Source: Aliirhizobium smilacinae
GTDB taxonomy: Bacteria > Pseudomonadota > Alphaproteobacteria > Rhizobiales > Rhizobiaceae
DNA: 64,000 nt
Direction: 5' to 3'
Assembly: GCF_006335145.1 (NCBI RefSeq)
Contig: NZ_VDMN01000002.1
Location: 496,001 to 560,000, forward strand
Shown here: positions 54,896 to 63,667 of the stretch, one piece after another
Position numbering within the stretch: position 1 is the stretch's first letter
Layout: every line of letters begins with the position of its first letter
The notes under the pieces: generated by a model
Told to the model about the DNA's origin: nothing
The model's database searches: none
What the model saw: only the letters and a program-made list of their open reading frames with translations
Position numbers and translations under genes: made by a program

Positions 54896-55498
54896 TCAGG
54901 TGGCGGGCGTCGGCTCACCTATGGAGAGCATCAGCCTGTTTGCCCAATTGAAGAATGCTGCGCCATGGACGACATCCGAAATTTCTTCGCTGGACAGTCC
55001 TGCATCGCGAAGGCGCTTTGCGTGTTCCGCACCGAAGACAGGCGGCGTGGCGCTCAGCGCGACGGAAGCCGAGACGATCGCATTCCAGCGTTCGCCGAGA
55101 TCCGCATCGACACCTTCGTCCAGAAGCTTCTGCACATCAGCTTCGCGCTTGGAATATTGCGAGGCGAAGCGCGAATGGACCGAGGCGCAGAGAATGCAGC
55201 CGTTCAGCCGTGATGCCGCGGTGGCGGCCAATTCTCGTTCGGCGCGCGGCAGGCCATCCTTGGTGTTGTAAAAGATGTCGTTGTCCGTCTTGGTGCGTGC
55301 CTCCAGAATATCCGGATCACGGACCAGAAGCGCGAAATAGGCAGACTTGGCTCGAGCCTTGTCGACCAGTGCCTCATAGTGCCGGTCGGTGAGTTCGGCT
55401 TCTGCCAAAGGCTGTAGCCATGCGGTCCAGCCGATTTTGTTCTGGGTGAAGACAACCGGCGGGTTTTCGACGGCGGGTTCGATAACGGTATCAGACAT
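54896..55498 (-). CDS. Alkylhydroperoxidase-domain (CMD) protein, Avi_7169-like
   Basis: A 200-residue CMD/AhpD-type protein starting MSDTVIEPAVENPPVVFTQN; a longer frame to 55612 lies in the next CMD gene. The redox motif is intact: E89-x(11)-C101-ILC104-ASVH108 within RAERELAATAASRLNGCILC, then ASVHSRFASQYSKREADVQK. The Cys pair and His make peroxidase activity plausible. It is the distal gene of the transporter/luciferase-like operon; this CMD family is known to co-occur with the second CMD protein, the monooxygenase and the binding protein found here. Confidence 0.88.
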   Translation of the reverse strand: MSDTVIEPAVENPPVVFTQNKIGWTAWLQPLAEAELTDRHYEALVDKARAKSAYFALLVRDPDILEARTKTDNDIFYNTKDGLPRAERELAATAASRLNGCILCASVHSRFASQYSKREADVQKLLDEGVDADLGERWNAIVSASVALSATPPVFGAEHAKRLRDAGLSSEEISDVVHGAAFFNWANRLMLSIGEPTPAT

Positions 55499-55512
55499 GG
55501 GGATATTCTCCG

Positions 55513-56109
55513 TTAGGCCGCGGCCAGGACCCGAAGGCCGGCAACGACGCGGATCTGGAATGCGAGGAAGGAAACGAGCTGGGACAGGGTGACGACACCT
55601 GTCGTGCTCCATCCGGCATCAAGCAGCTTCTGAAGTTCTTCGGGGCTGGCGTCGCGCGGGTGGAAGGTGAGGAGGTGAGCGTGTTCGAGCGCTGCGGCGA
55701 GCCGGTCCCCGAGGATGGCTCGGTCTGCAGCACCGATAGCAAGGATCGCGCCATCGGTATTTTCCGCACTCAAAGGCCCGTCGGGATAATGACCATAGGG
55801 ACCCTTGGTCGCATGGAGATCAGCCAGCGCCTTTACGGAGGAAAGAAGGACCACACCGTTTTCAAGATCAGCCAGCGTCTTGCCGTAAAATTCCGCGATG
55901 CCTTGATCACCGTGTAGTGCTGTGACGAAAACAGCGACGGCAAAACGGTCTGCAAGCGATACTTGGCTTGCGTCGACGGGTTCGAAAAGAGCTGTCCAGC
56001 TTTTCTGGGCATGTTCTTTGGTGATCGGGCGCCGGTCACGCAGCGCATCGGCGGGCGATCCCGCTGAGATTCCAACGAGATGGTCGATAACGTCGATTGT
56101 ATCGGTCAT
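55513..56109 (-). CDS. CMD-domain protein, Avi_7170-like
   Basis: A 198-residue protein: MTDTIDVIDHLVGISAGSPA, DRRPITKEHAQKSWTALFEP, SLADRFAVAVFVTALHGDQG, LLTFHPRDASPEELQKLLDA, GWSTTGVVTLSQLVSFLAFQ. The CMD helical pattern and the W-S-T-T-G-V-V-T-L-S-Q segment are clear but there is no CxxC, so it lacks the usual peroxidatic cysteines. It may be a non-redox partner of the adjacent CMD protein, as heteromers. Start 25 bases after the monooxygenase stop, same strand. Confidence 0.85.
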   Translation of the reverse strand: MTDTIDVIDHLVGISAGSPADALRDRRPITKEHAQKSWTALFEPVDASQVSLADRFAVAVFVTALHGDQGIAEFYGKTLADLENGVVLLSSVKALADLHATKGPYGHYPDGPLSAENTDGAILAIGAADRAILGDRLAAALEHAHLLTFHPRDASPEELQKLLDAGWSTTGVVTLSQLVSFLAFQIRVVAGLRVLAAA

Positions 56110-56134
56110 GTATGTCTCTTTCGATTATCGGCAA

Positions 56135-57172
56135 TTACTGGGCAGCGACGAGCTGTGGCCCGGAAGACCGTGCCCAGCCGAGGGCGGGAGCGACTTCCGC
56201 GGCGATCAGTTCGATTGAGCGCAGAATTTCTGCATGCGGCGGGTCGATGGAATGGACCTGGAAGACGATGTCGGTCGCACGCGCGAGCGCACTGTCCTCT
56301 TTCAGCGACGCGATCACATCGTCAGGTGTGCCGACATGGCTATCCAGTGCCTTGATCAGGTCTTCAAGCGTGTCTCCGTTGATCCGGTGGCCGGCAGCCG
56401 CGAAACGATCGGCAACGCGGCGAAGGCCGGTTTCGGCAAACGCGAGCGCACGCTTGCGATCGTCGGCGACGAACAGGCTGCGCGAACCCAGAATACGTGG
56501 CGCACGGCCCTCCGGCAGGCCGGCAAGATAGGCGTCGATGATCGGATTCTGGATTTCGTCCAGTGTCGCATCGGGATTGTCGGCCGTGCGGGGCTGGGTT
56601 CTAGACAGCATCAGGCCATCGCCGCTCAGGCCCGCCAGACGTGCACCATTGGCGGAGAAGGTCGCCAGCCAGACCCGGTCGAGCAGATGCGGCGCATCGG
56701 GATAAAGACGGTTTCCGCCGTGCAGCACTTTTCCGGCCCAGGCATCGCGGACCACAGTCAGGTTTTCCGCATAGACTTCGCCACGGCGATCGGACTCGAT
56801 GCCGAAAGCCTCGAAGGATTCCTTCGTGCCGCCGGTGCCGAAGCCCACGTCCAGCCGTCCTCCAGAAAGAAGGTCGAGCACGGCCGTGTCTTCAGCCACC
56901 CGCAACGCATTTTCCATGGGCAGTGTGATGACACCGGTGCCGAGGCGGATAGTCGATGTGCGAGCGGCGACATGGGAGAGGAAGACGGCTGGCGAGGGAA
57001 GCCCACCTTCTTCCGCATGGAAGTGGTGCTGGGCGATCCAGGCGCTGTCGAAGCCGTTTTCTTCGGCATGGATGATCTGTTCCGCCGCCAGGCGATAACG
57101 TTCGCCGGCGGCAACGTCGTCAAGCAGACGCGTGAAAAAGCCGAGGCGTTTGGGAGCAATCTTGCTGGTCAT
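56135..57172 (-). CDS. FMN-dependent luciferase-like monooxygenase, KPN_01858-like
   Basis: A 345-residue bacterial-luciferase-family flavoenzyme: LGFFTRLLDDVAAGERYRLA, GFDSAWIAQHHFHAEEGGLP, PAVFLSHVAARTSTIRLGTG, VLDLLSGGRLDVGFGTGGTK, WLATFSANGARLAGLSGDGL. No flavin reductase is encoded nearby. Such enzymes cleave or oxidise alkanesulfonates, amines and other small molecules with FMNH2 and oxygen; the genomic pairing with CMD proteins and a family-5 importer is characteristic of this subgroup but its substrate is not known to me. Its start overlaps the stop of the fused ATPase gene by four bases. Confidence 0.9.
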   Translation of the reverse strand: MTSKIAPKRLGFFTRLLDDVAAGERYRLAAEQIIHAEENGFDSAWIAQHHFHAEEGGLPSPAVFLSHVAARTSTIRLGTGVITLPMENALRVAEDTAVLDLLSGGRLDVGFGTGGTKESFEAFGIESDRRGEVYAENLTVVRDAWAGKVLHGGNRLYPDAPHLLDRVWLATFSANGARLAGLSGDGLMLSRTQPRTADNPDATLDEIQNPIIDAYLAGLPEGRAPRILGSRSLFVADDRKRALAFAETGLRRVADRFAAAGHRINGDTLEDLIKALDSHVGTPDDVIASLKEDSALARATDIVFQVHSIDPPHAEILRSIELIAAEVAPALGWARSSGPQLVAAQ

Positions 57173-58821
57173 GACAAAGGTCCTGCTTTTATGAATTGCC
57201 GTGATGTTTCGGCATGTGGAAATTTCCGTCCGGGAATGGCCTCGATGAGTTCGCGCGTATAGGCGGTCGAGGTCGAGGAGAAGACTTCGTCGACCGTGCC
57301 GTAATCGACCTGCCTGCCATTGTGCAAAACGGAAACCGTGTCGGCGATCTGTCGTACGACCGCGAGATCGTGTGAGACGAACACATAGGTAAGACCGAGA
57401 TCCCGCTGCAACTCGGCAAGAAGTTCGAGGATCTGCGCCTGTACCGTGACATCGAGCGCGGAAACGGCCTCGTCGAGCACCACAACCTCCGGTTCCAGAA
57501 CGAGCGCGCGGGCGATTGCCACACGCTGGCGCTGGCCCCCGGAAAGCGCATGCGGCAGACGCGAAAGAACCGTCGCCGGAAGGCCGACGCGTTCGATGAT
57601 GGCACGCACGCGCGCCTCACGCTCGGTGCGCGGCAGTGAATCGAAGTTGAGCATAGGCTCCTCGACGATCGCCTGCACCGTCTGGCGCGGATCGAGCGAG
57701 GCCCAGGGGTTCTGGTAGACGAGCTGTACCTTGCGTCGGAACTGTCTCAACGCTTCTGCGCGAAGACTTGCAACATCGAGATCGCCGATGCGGATTTCGC
57801 CGGATGTGGGTTTCTGGAAACCGGCGATCGAGCGGATCGTCGTTGTCTTGCCCGAGCCGCTTTCGCCGACCACCGCATGGGTGGTGCCGCGCGCGACGCT
57901 GAAGGAAATTCCATCGACGGCGCGAAAATTCCTGCCGGTCGGCAGGGTGAAATCCTGAACCAGATTGGAGACAGTCAATGCGGTGGGCCGGCCTGGCTTG
58001 AGGGGCGGCCGCGGCTTGGCGGCCGCAAGCGATGGAGCGTCGGAGAGCAGCTTGCGGGTGTAGGCGCTTTGCGGCGAGGCGAGCACGTCCGCGGTCTTGC
58101 CCTGTTCCTGAATGCGTCCGCCCTGCAGCACGATGATCTTGTCCGACCGATCCGCGGCGACGCCGAGATCGTGCGTGACAAGCAGGACCGACGTTCCGTA
58201 CTCGCGGCGCAGGTCGTCGATCAGGTCGAGGATACGGCGCTGTACGGTGACGTCGAGCGCAGATGTCGGTTCGTCGGCGATGATCAGCGCCGGACGCAGG
58301 GCGATGGCAATGGCGATCAGCACGCGTTGCTTCATGCCGCCGGAAAGTTCGTGCGGATATTGGCGTGCCCGCAGTTCCGGTTCAGAGAGGCCGACATTGG
58401 TGAGGAGTTCGATGACCTTGCGATCGGCTTCGCGACGATCGAGCCGTCCGTGAATTTCAAGAATCTCGCGCACCTGTGCGCCGATGGTCAGAACCGGATT
58501 GAGCGAACTGCCGGGGTCCTGCGGCACGAGGCTGACGACGGCGCCGCGGATCGAGCGCAGGCGCCGAGCGCTCCAGCGGCTGATCTCCTCGCCGTTGAGG
58601 TGGATCGAACCTCTCTCGATGCGGCCGTTCCCCGCGAGCAGGCCGATGACCGCCTGTGCGGTGGAGGTCTTGCCGGATCCGCTTTCGCCGACCAGCGCCA
58701 CGACTTCGCCGGGCTCTACGGTGAAGGACACGCCATGGACAACCGTCGAGCGTTCATCGCCGTGGCTGTAGGAGATGTCCAGATCGCGAACGTCCAGAAC
58801 GGGATTTGCGGAAATGCTCAT
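57169..58821 (-). CDS. Fused DppD-DppF ABC ATPase
   Basis: A 550-residue tandem ATPase, both nucleotide-binding domains in one chain. ATG 58821 is chosen; a longer frame to 58908 lies in the permease gene. Domain 1 (about 8-260): Walker A GESGSGKTST, signature LSGGMKQRVLIAIA, Walker [19 protein letters not shown]. Domain 2 (about 290-540): GESGSGKTTT, LSGGQRQRVAIARA, VVVLDEAVSALDVTVQAQ. Domain 2 has DEA for DEP in Walker B, and neither half has the Cys-rich C-terminal extension. Coupled by four-base overlaps to the permease upstream and monooxygenase downstream. Confidence 0.94.
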   Translation of the reverse strand: MSISANPVLDVRDLDISYSHGDERSTVVHGVSFTVEPGEVVALVGESGSGKTSTAQAVIGLLAGNGRIERGSIHLNGEEISRWSARRLRSIRGAVVSLVPQDPGSSLNPVLTIGAQVREILEIHGRLDRREADRKVIELLTNVGLSEPELRARQYPHELSGGMKQRVLIAIAIALRPALIIADEPTSALDVTVQRRILDLIDDLRREYGTSVLLVTHDLGVAADRSDKIIVLQGGRIQEQGKTADVLASPQSAYTRKLLSDAPSLAAAKPRPPLKPGRPTALTVSNLVQDFTLPTGRNFRAVDGISFSVARGTTHAVVGESGSGKTTTIRSIAGFQKPTSGEIRIGDLDVASLRAEALRQFRRKVQLVYQNPWASLDPRQTVQAIVEEPMLNFDSLPRTEREARVRAIIERVGLPATVLSRLPHALSGGQRQRVAIARALVLEPEVVVLDEAVSALDVTVQAQILELLAELQRDLGLTYVFVSHDLAVVRQIADTVSVLHNGRQVDYGTVDEVFSSTSTAYTRELIEAIPGRKFPHAETSRQFIKAGPLS

Positions 58822-59705
58822 CGGGCGCTCCTTCCGATCGATTGACTGATACGGTTGGCCGACAGGACGACGGCAACGACGATCAGGCCGGGGGCGGCGG
58901 TTAACCACCAGGCAGTGGCGAGGTAATTGCGTCCTTCAGCGATCAGCAGGCCCCATTCCGGCGTCGGCGGCGGCGCACCGTAGCCAAGGAAGCCGAGGGT
59001 CGAGATCTGCAGGATAGCCCAGCCGAACTGGACGGCCGTATAGGCGACGACCGATGTCAGCGAATTAGGCAGGATATGCCGCCATAAAACCTTGCCGAAC
59101 GTGCCGCCGCTGCCGAAGGCCGCCTCGACGAATTCTGCATTGCGCACGCGCACAACTTCCGACCGCATGAGGCGGGCGAACCCGGCGATTGCTGTCGCAC
59201 CGACCGCAATCGCCGCATTGAGCGTGCCGAAGCCGAGAAGAATGATGATGCTAAGTGAAAGCAGCAGCGTCGGGATGGACAGAAGCACATCGACCAGCCG
59301 CATCAGAACTTCATCGACGCGACCGCGCACCGACCCGGCGATCAGCCCGATCCCGCTGCCGACGACAAGCCCGACCCCAACGGCGGCGACCGCACCCGAC
59401 AGCGAATGGACGGCGCCGTAAACGATGCGGGCGAAGAGATCGCGGCCAAGCGAGTCCGTGCCGAGAAGGTGAAGCGCCGACGGTGCCTTGAGCTGCCCGC
59501 CGGGCGTGCCCTGCAGCGGATCATAGCTGGTGAAGATCCATGGCACGATCGCCCATAGAAGTACGAGCGTAAGCACCAGCCAGGCAAGCGCAAGACCGTA
59601 GGGGAAATTGCGCAGAGTTTTCAGAACGCCGCGGCGTTTGCCGAGACGGGGCGAGGCTTCGGCGGTCGTGCTGGTGAGGTGAGCAAAAGTATCGATGCTG
59701 GTCAT
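58818..59705 (-). CDS. Dpp/Opp-type ABC permease, DppC-like
   Basis: A 295-residue permease: LRNFPYGLALAWLVLTLVLL, HLLGTDSLGRDLFARIVYGA, EAA loop FVEAAFGSGGTFGKVLWRHI, ISTLGFLGYGAPPPTPEWGL and end ANRISQSIGRSAR. The usual LGDGLRDxLDP tail is replaced by ANRISQSIG, a divergence typical of this subgroup. Overlaps both neighbours by four bases. Confidence 0.9.
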   Translation of the reverse strand: MTSIDTFAHLTSTTAEASPRLGKRRGVLKTLRNFPYGLALAWLVLTLVLLWAIVPWIFTSYDPLQGTPGGQLKAPSALHLLGTDSLGRDLFARIVYGAVHSLSGAVAAVGVGLVVGSGIGLIAGSVRGRVDEVLMRLVDVLLSIPTLLLSLSIIILLGFGTLNAAIAVGATAIAGFARLMRSEVVRVRNAEFVEAAFGSGGTFGKVLWRHILPNSLTSVVAYTAVQFGWAILQISTLGFLGYGAPPPTPEWGLLIAEGRNYLATAWWLTAAPGLIVVAVVLSANRISQSIGRSAR

Positions 59706-60646
59706 GCTGCGGCACCGCTCCTGTTCCTGAGGCGTGGGTCGAGAAGCGGATAAGCAAGGTCGACCGCGAGATTGATGGTGACGAAGGCGGCGGCGGAGAT
59801 GACGACGACGGCCTGAAGCACCGAGAGATCCTGATTGCCGACGGCTTTTTCGGTCAGCCCGCCGATACCGTTGAGACCAAAGACGGTTTCGGTGACGACC
59901 GCTCCGGCGATCAGTTCACCGAACAGCACGCCGGCAATGGTCAGCGTCGGGAGAATGGCGTTGCGGGCTACATGCCGCCAGAGCAGCCGCGTCTCGCTGG
60001 CGCCCTTGGCACGGGCCACGGCGACGAAGGGACGGGTGCGAATTTCGTCGATGTTGCGGATAAGGATCTGCGCCAGCGGTGCGGCGATCGGGACGGCAAG
60101 TGTTGCGACCGGCAGGACAAGGCTTTCCCACGGGCCGGGGTTGATGACTGACACCAGCCGGAACCGGAAGGAGAAGATCTGGATCAGCATGATCGCCAGC
60201 CAGAAGACCGGGACCGAGATGAACAGCGATGGCAGCGACTGGATGGCGTTTCTCAGCCACGCGAAAGGCGCCATCGAGGAGAGGAAGGCGATGAAGACGG
60301 CAAGCAGGGTTGCTGCGAGAAAGCCGAGGCCCGCGAGCCTCAGCGTCGGCGGCAAATTGGTGGCGAGCTGAGCCGAGACCGGCACGCCAGCCTGCAGCGA
60401 ATAACCGAAGTCGCCCCTGAGGAAATTGACGAGCGTGTTGCCGTATTGCACGACGATGTTGGAATCCACCGCATAGGCGGCGCGGATATCCGCGACCTGA
60501 TCTGCGCTCAGGCCGAATTCCGGATTGAGGAACTTGATCAGCACCGCATCGCCGGGCATGGCCTGCAACAGGATAAAGGACAGCGTGAAGGCCGCCCAGA
60601 GAACGAGCAGCGCCTGGCCGATCCGTCCGATGACATAGCGTGTCAT
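59702..60646 (-). CDS. Dpp/Opp-type ABC permease, DppB-like
   Basis: A 314-residue permease from ATG 60646 (MTRYVIGRIGQALLVLWAAF) with ggag seven bases upstream. Motifs: MPGDAVLIKFLNPEFGLSAD, RGDFGYSLQAGVPVSAQLAT, EAA loop FVAVARAKGASETRLLWRHV, VVTETVFGLNGIGGLTEKAV, and end AYPLLDPRLRNRSGAAA. It follows the binding-protein gene across a hairpin. Confidence 0.92.
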   Translation of the reverse strand: MTRYVIGRIGQALLVLWAAFTLSFILLQAMPGDAVLIKFLNPEFGLSADQVADIRAAYAVDSNIVVQYGNTLVNFLRGDFGYSLQAGVPVSAQLATNLPPTLRLAGLGFLAATLLAVFIAFLSSMAPFAWLRNAIQSLPSLFISVPVFWLAIMLIQIFSFRFRLVSVINPGPWESLVLPVATLAVPIAAPLAQILIRNIDEIRTRPFVAVARAKGASETRLLWRHVARNAILPTLTIAGVLFGELIAGAVVTETVFGLNGIGGLTEKAVGNQDLSVLQAVVVISAAAFVTINLAVDLAYPLLDPRLRNRSGAAA

Positions 60647-60667
60647 TTGATATCTCCGAGAAAAGTC

Positions 60668-60693
60668 GGATGGCAGCCCGTGGGCTGCCATCC
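60668..60693 (-). repeat. Intergenic hairpin between binding-protein and permease genes
   Basis: Perfect inverted repeat GGATGGCAGCCC / GGGCTGCCATCC with two unpaired bases between (about 11 usable pairs and a four-base loop). On the minus strand it is followed by gactttt. Fits partial termination after the receptor gene. Confidence 0.7.
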
Positions 60694-60725
60694 CTTTGGC
60701 TTGGGAGGCCTGTTGGTTTGGAGTT

Positions 60726-60759
60726 CTGTTACTTGTCGAGCCCTGTTACTTATCGAGCC
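60726..60759. repeat. 17-bp tandem duplication at a stop codon
   Basis: ctgttacttgtcgagcc (60726-60742) is followed directly by ctgttacttatcgagcc (60743-60759), one mismatch. The second copy encodes the last residues and stop of the binding protein (LDK then TAA on the minus strand), so the unit is a duplicated gene end lying just past the stop. Confidence 0.8.
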
Positions 60760-62374
60760 ATGTGCTGTAGAATGCGGGGCGGCCGACGGCTTCGAAGGCG
60801 ACGCCCTTGACGTAAGGGGCGCCGGCAAAGGCCTGCGGTTCCTCGAAGATCGGAACGGCATAGGCCTGATCGAGAACGTAGGCCTGCGCATCCGCCACGG
60901 CCTTCAGCCGCTTTTCGCGGTCCGGCTGCGAGGCGATCTCGTCGAGAATGGCATTCAGCCTGTCGTCGGAGAAGGTCTTGACCTTGTCGCTGACGCCGCC
61001 CTTCTGCAAAAGCAGGTTACGGTTGGTCGGATAATACTGGCTCTTGACCACATCGGGATCGGCGCGGCCGACCATGGCGACGGCAACCGGCGTCTTCAGC
61101 GGATCGAGTTCGTCGACCACCTTGCTGCCGGCATCGCCGGCCAGCACGTTCAGCTTGACGCCGAGCTTGGACCATTGCTGCGCGATCAGCTGCAGCACCG
61201 CACGGCTCTGCGGCTGCGGCAGCGATTCATACGAGGTCAGGATGAGCTTCTGGCCGTCCTTGGCGCGGATGCCGTCTGCCCCGAGCTTGAAACCGGCTTC
61301 GTCGAGCAGCGCTTCGGCCTTTTCCGGGTCGTAGCCGAGCTTGTCTTCCTGCGCCACATAGCCGATCGCGGTCGAGGCGATGATCGAGGTCGCCTTCGGA
61401 TAGTTCTTCGAGAAGATCGTCGACAGGATCTCGTCGCGATTGACCGCAAGCGACAGCGCCTTGCGCACCTTGATGTCGGACACCAGCGGATTGTCCGGGC
61501 GGAAGACGATCGAGTTGTTCACGCCGCGCGTGCCGGGTGCGTAGATGGTAAAGCTCTGGGCTTCCACCTGACCTTCGTCATAGGCCTGGATCTGGCGGAT
61601 GAAGTCCGCCTGGCCGGCGAGAAGCGCGCCGATGCGCACGCTGTCTTCGGCGGTGACGATATAGTTGATCCCGTCGAGATAGGCGCGGCCCTGATGTTCG
61701 AGCTTGGCCGGTCCCCAGTTATAGTCCTCGCGGACCGTCAGATCGAGTGACTTGCCGATCGTCTCGGCCTTCACCACGAAGGGGCCGGACCCGATGATCT
61801 TCGTTGCATCGCCAAGCTGTTCGAAGGGCAGGGCCAGCGTCGAAAGCGAGACGATGCCGGAGCCGATCACCGATGTACCCTGCAGGAAGCCGGGCGAGGG
61901 TTTCTTGAAGGTGAACTTCACCGTCAGCGGATCGATGACCTCGCTGTGGTCGTAATTGTTGACCACTTCGGACACCGGCTGTTTCAGCGGCTTGTTGCCG
62001 AGGCCGAACGTGTCGAAGTTTTTCGCCACTGTTGCCGCATCGACCGGCGTTCCGTCGGAGAAGGTGACGCCGGGGCGCAGCTTGAACGTATATTCGGTGG
62101 CATTGTCGTTGACCGTCCAGGACGTTGCCAGCCAGGGCTCGATCTCCAGCGTCTTCGGGTTCTGGTAGGTCAGCTTGTCGGTGACCTGGTTGAGGACGCC
62201 GCCATTCGGATAAAAGCCGCCGGCCGGCGGGTAAAGGTTGGTATGGGCCTGCTGCTCGAGATAGACGAGCGTGCCACCCTTGGCGGGGGCATCTGCGGCA
62301 AGGCCGGCCGTTGCAAATGTCGTCGTCGCCAAAAGCCCGAGGCTGAAAGCAATAAGTGTCCGATAGCGCGTCAT
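60746..62374 (-). CDS. ABC substrate-binding protein, family 5, of the CMD/luciferase operon
   Basis: A 542-residue receptor with a Sec signal (MTRYRTLIAFSLGLLATTTF, then ATAGLAADAP). Motifs: GGTLVYLEQQAHTNLYPPAG, LRPGVTFSDGTPVDAATVAK, NNSIVFRPDNPLVSDIKVRK, ALSLAVNRDEILSTIFSKNY. It has an unusual N-terminal aromatic/Pro-Gly stretch (YPPAGGFYPNGGVLNQ) that I associate with the TIGR04028-type receptors that co-occur with this CMD/monooxygenase set. First gene of the operon running to 54896. The LysR gene beyond it is transcribed towards it on the same strand. Confidence 0.92.
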   Translation of the reverse strand: MTRYRTLIAFSLGLLATTTFATAGLAADAPAKGGTLVYLEQQAHTNLYPPAGGFYPNGGVLNQVTDKLTYQNPKTLEIEPWLATSWTVNDNATEYTFKLRPGVTFSDGTPVDAATVAKNFDTFGLGNKPLKQPVSEVVNNYDHSEVIDPLTVKFTFKKPSPGFLQGTSVIGSGIVSLSTLALPFEQLGDATKIIGSGPFVVKAETIGKSLDLTVREDYNWGPAKLEHQGRAYLDGINYIVTAEDSVRIGALLAGQADFIRQIQAYDEGQVEAQSFTIYAPGTRGVNNSIVFRPDNPLVSDIKVRKALSLAVNRDEILSTIFSKNYPKATSIIASTAIGYVAQEDKLGYDPEKAEALLDEAGFKLGADGIRAKDGQKLILTSYESLPQPQSRAVLQLIAQQWSKLGVKLNVLAGDAGSKVVDELDPLKTPVAVAMVGRADPDVVKSQYYPTNRNLLLQKGGVSDKVKTFSDDRLNAILDEIASQPDREKRLKAVADAQAYVLDQAYAVPIFEEPQAFAGAPYVKGVAFEAVGRPAFYSTWLDK

Positions 62375-62562
62375 GGGTCCGGTCTCGCCGTTGTTCGATG
62401 ACCATCAACCTATCCACTTGCGGCAAACTTCTATGGATTTGCTATTCTATTTTAACGCCAAGCCCGGAAGTTTCTTTGCTGCACTGCCAAAATTTCTGGA
62501 ACTTTCGCTTTATCGGTGATGAAACCCGGAGCGAATGCAAAGGTAAACCGACAGAGCGACAT

Positions 62563-63456
62563 CTAGTCGCGATAACGCAATGCTTCGATCAGCAATCTGA
62601 AAGCTGGGGATACCTGTCGACGGCTGGGATAGTAGAGATGGTATCCGGGGAACGGGGGGCACCAGTCTTCAAGCACGTGTTCCAGACGGCCATCATCGAA
62701 CAATGAGCCGAACTGATCGTCTGGCAGGCAGACGAGTCCCAGGCCGTTCACGGCCGCCTCGACCAGCATGGGCACATCGTTACAGGTAAACTGCCCCTGA
62801 ACGCGTACGTTGAGCGGTCTGTCATCCTTTTCAAATTCCCAGATGTAGAGCCCGCCAAGCGTGGGAAGTCGAAGATTTATGCAGACATGCTGCATCAGAT
62901 CATGCGGTGACAGGGGCTTGCCTCGTTTTTCGAAATAGCCGGGCGCCCCCGCGACGGCCATCCGCAATTCAGGGCCTATTCGCACGGCGACCATGTCCTT
63001 CTCCACCCGTTCGCCGAGCCGGACACCCGCATCGTAACGTTCGGAGACGATGTCGGTGAATTTCTGGTCCACCGAGATTTCGATATTGATGTCCGGATAT
63101 TCGGCCATCAACCGGCTGGCGGCGGGCATGACGATGCCGACCGCGGCCTGCCGGCTCGATGTCAGGCGAATTGTTCCAGCCGGTTTGGCTCCGAGTGCGC
63201 TTATCACATCGACGCGTGTTTCGATGTCGTCAAATGCCGGTCGCAATGTTTCGAGCAGTTGCTCTCCTGCATCCGTCGGGGCGACATTGCGCGTCGTCCG
63301 GGTGAGCAGACGCACCCCCATTCTTTCCTCAATGCGCCGGATGGTGTGACTGAGAGATGATTGGGACGTACCCATCCTTGCGGCAGCGCGGGTGAAACTC
63401 CGTTCTTCGGCAACGGCCATGAAGGCCAGAAGATCTCCAATTTCATCACGCCGCAT
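62563..63456 (-). CDS. LysR-family transcriptional regulator
   Basis: A 297-residue regulator. The N-terminal winged helix is canonical (IGDLLAFMAVAEERSFTRAA, ARMGTSQSSLSHTIRRIEER, LLTRTTRNVAPTDAGEQLL), with the periplasmic-binding-like effector domain after it (AGTIRLTSSRQAAVGIVMPA, SERYDAGVRLGERVEKDMVA, GLGLVCLPDDQFGSLFDDGR). It belongs to the large group close to those regulating oxidoreductases. It lies upstream of the transporter operon on the same strand with 188 bp between; LysR genes usually control divergent genes, and the divergent side here has no gene on the plus strand, so its target is uncertain. Confidence 0.9.
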   Translation of the reverse strand: MRRDEIGDLLAFMAVAEERSFTRAAARMGTSQSSLSHTIRRIEERMGVRLLTRTTRNVAPTDAGEQLLETLRPAFDDIETRVDVISALGAKPAGTIRLTSSRQAAVGIVMPAASRLMAEYPDINIEISVDQKFTDIVSERYDAGVRLGERVEKDMVAVRIGPELRMAVAGAPGYFEKRGKPLSPHDLMQHVCINLRLPTLGGLYIWEFEKDDRPLNVRVQGQFTCNDVPMLVEAAVNGLGLVCLPDDQFGSLFDDGRLEHVLEDWCPPFPGYHLYYPSRRQVSPAFRLLIEALRYRD

Positions 63457-63667
63457 TTATCAATCTCCAGCATAGGTCCATGCGAGATTTAGCGTATAAC
63501 GGACCGGATGCGCCAATGAAAAACCTGTGTTTTCATGGCTGCATATCTGGCGTTCCATCCATCCGATGGCCATCGGCGAAATCGGGAAGGAGAAGGCTTT
63601 CGATGAAGACTTCGGATTTTGCCTTCTCGTCAGGTCGCGATTGGCGGCCAGGCGAGCTCCATGATCC

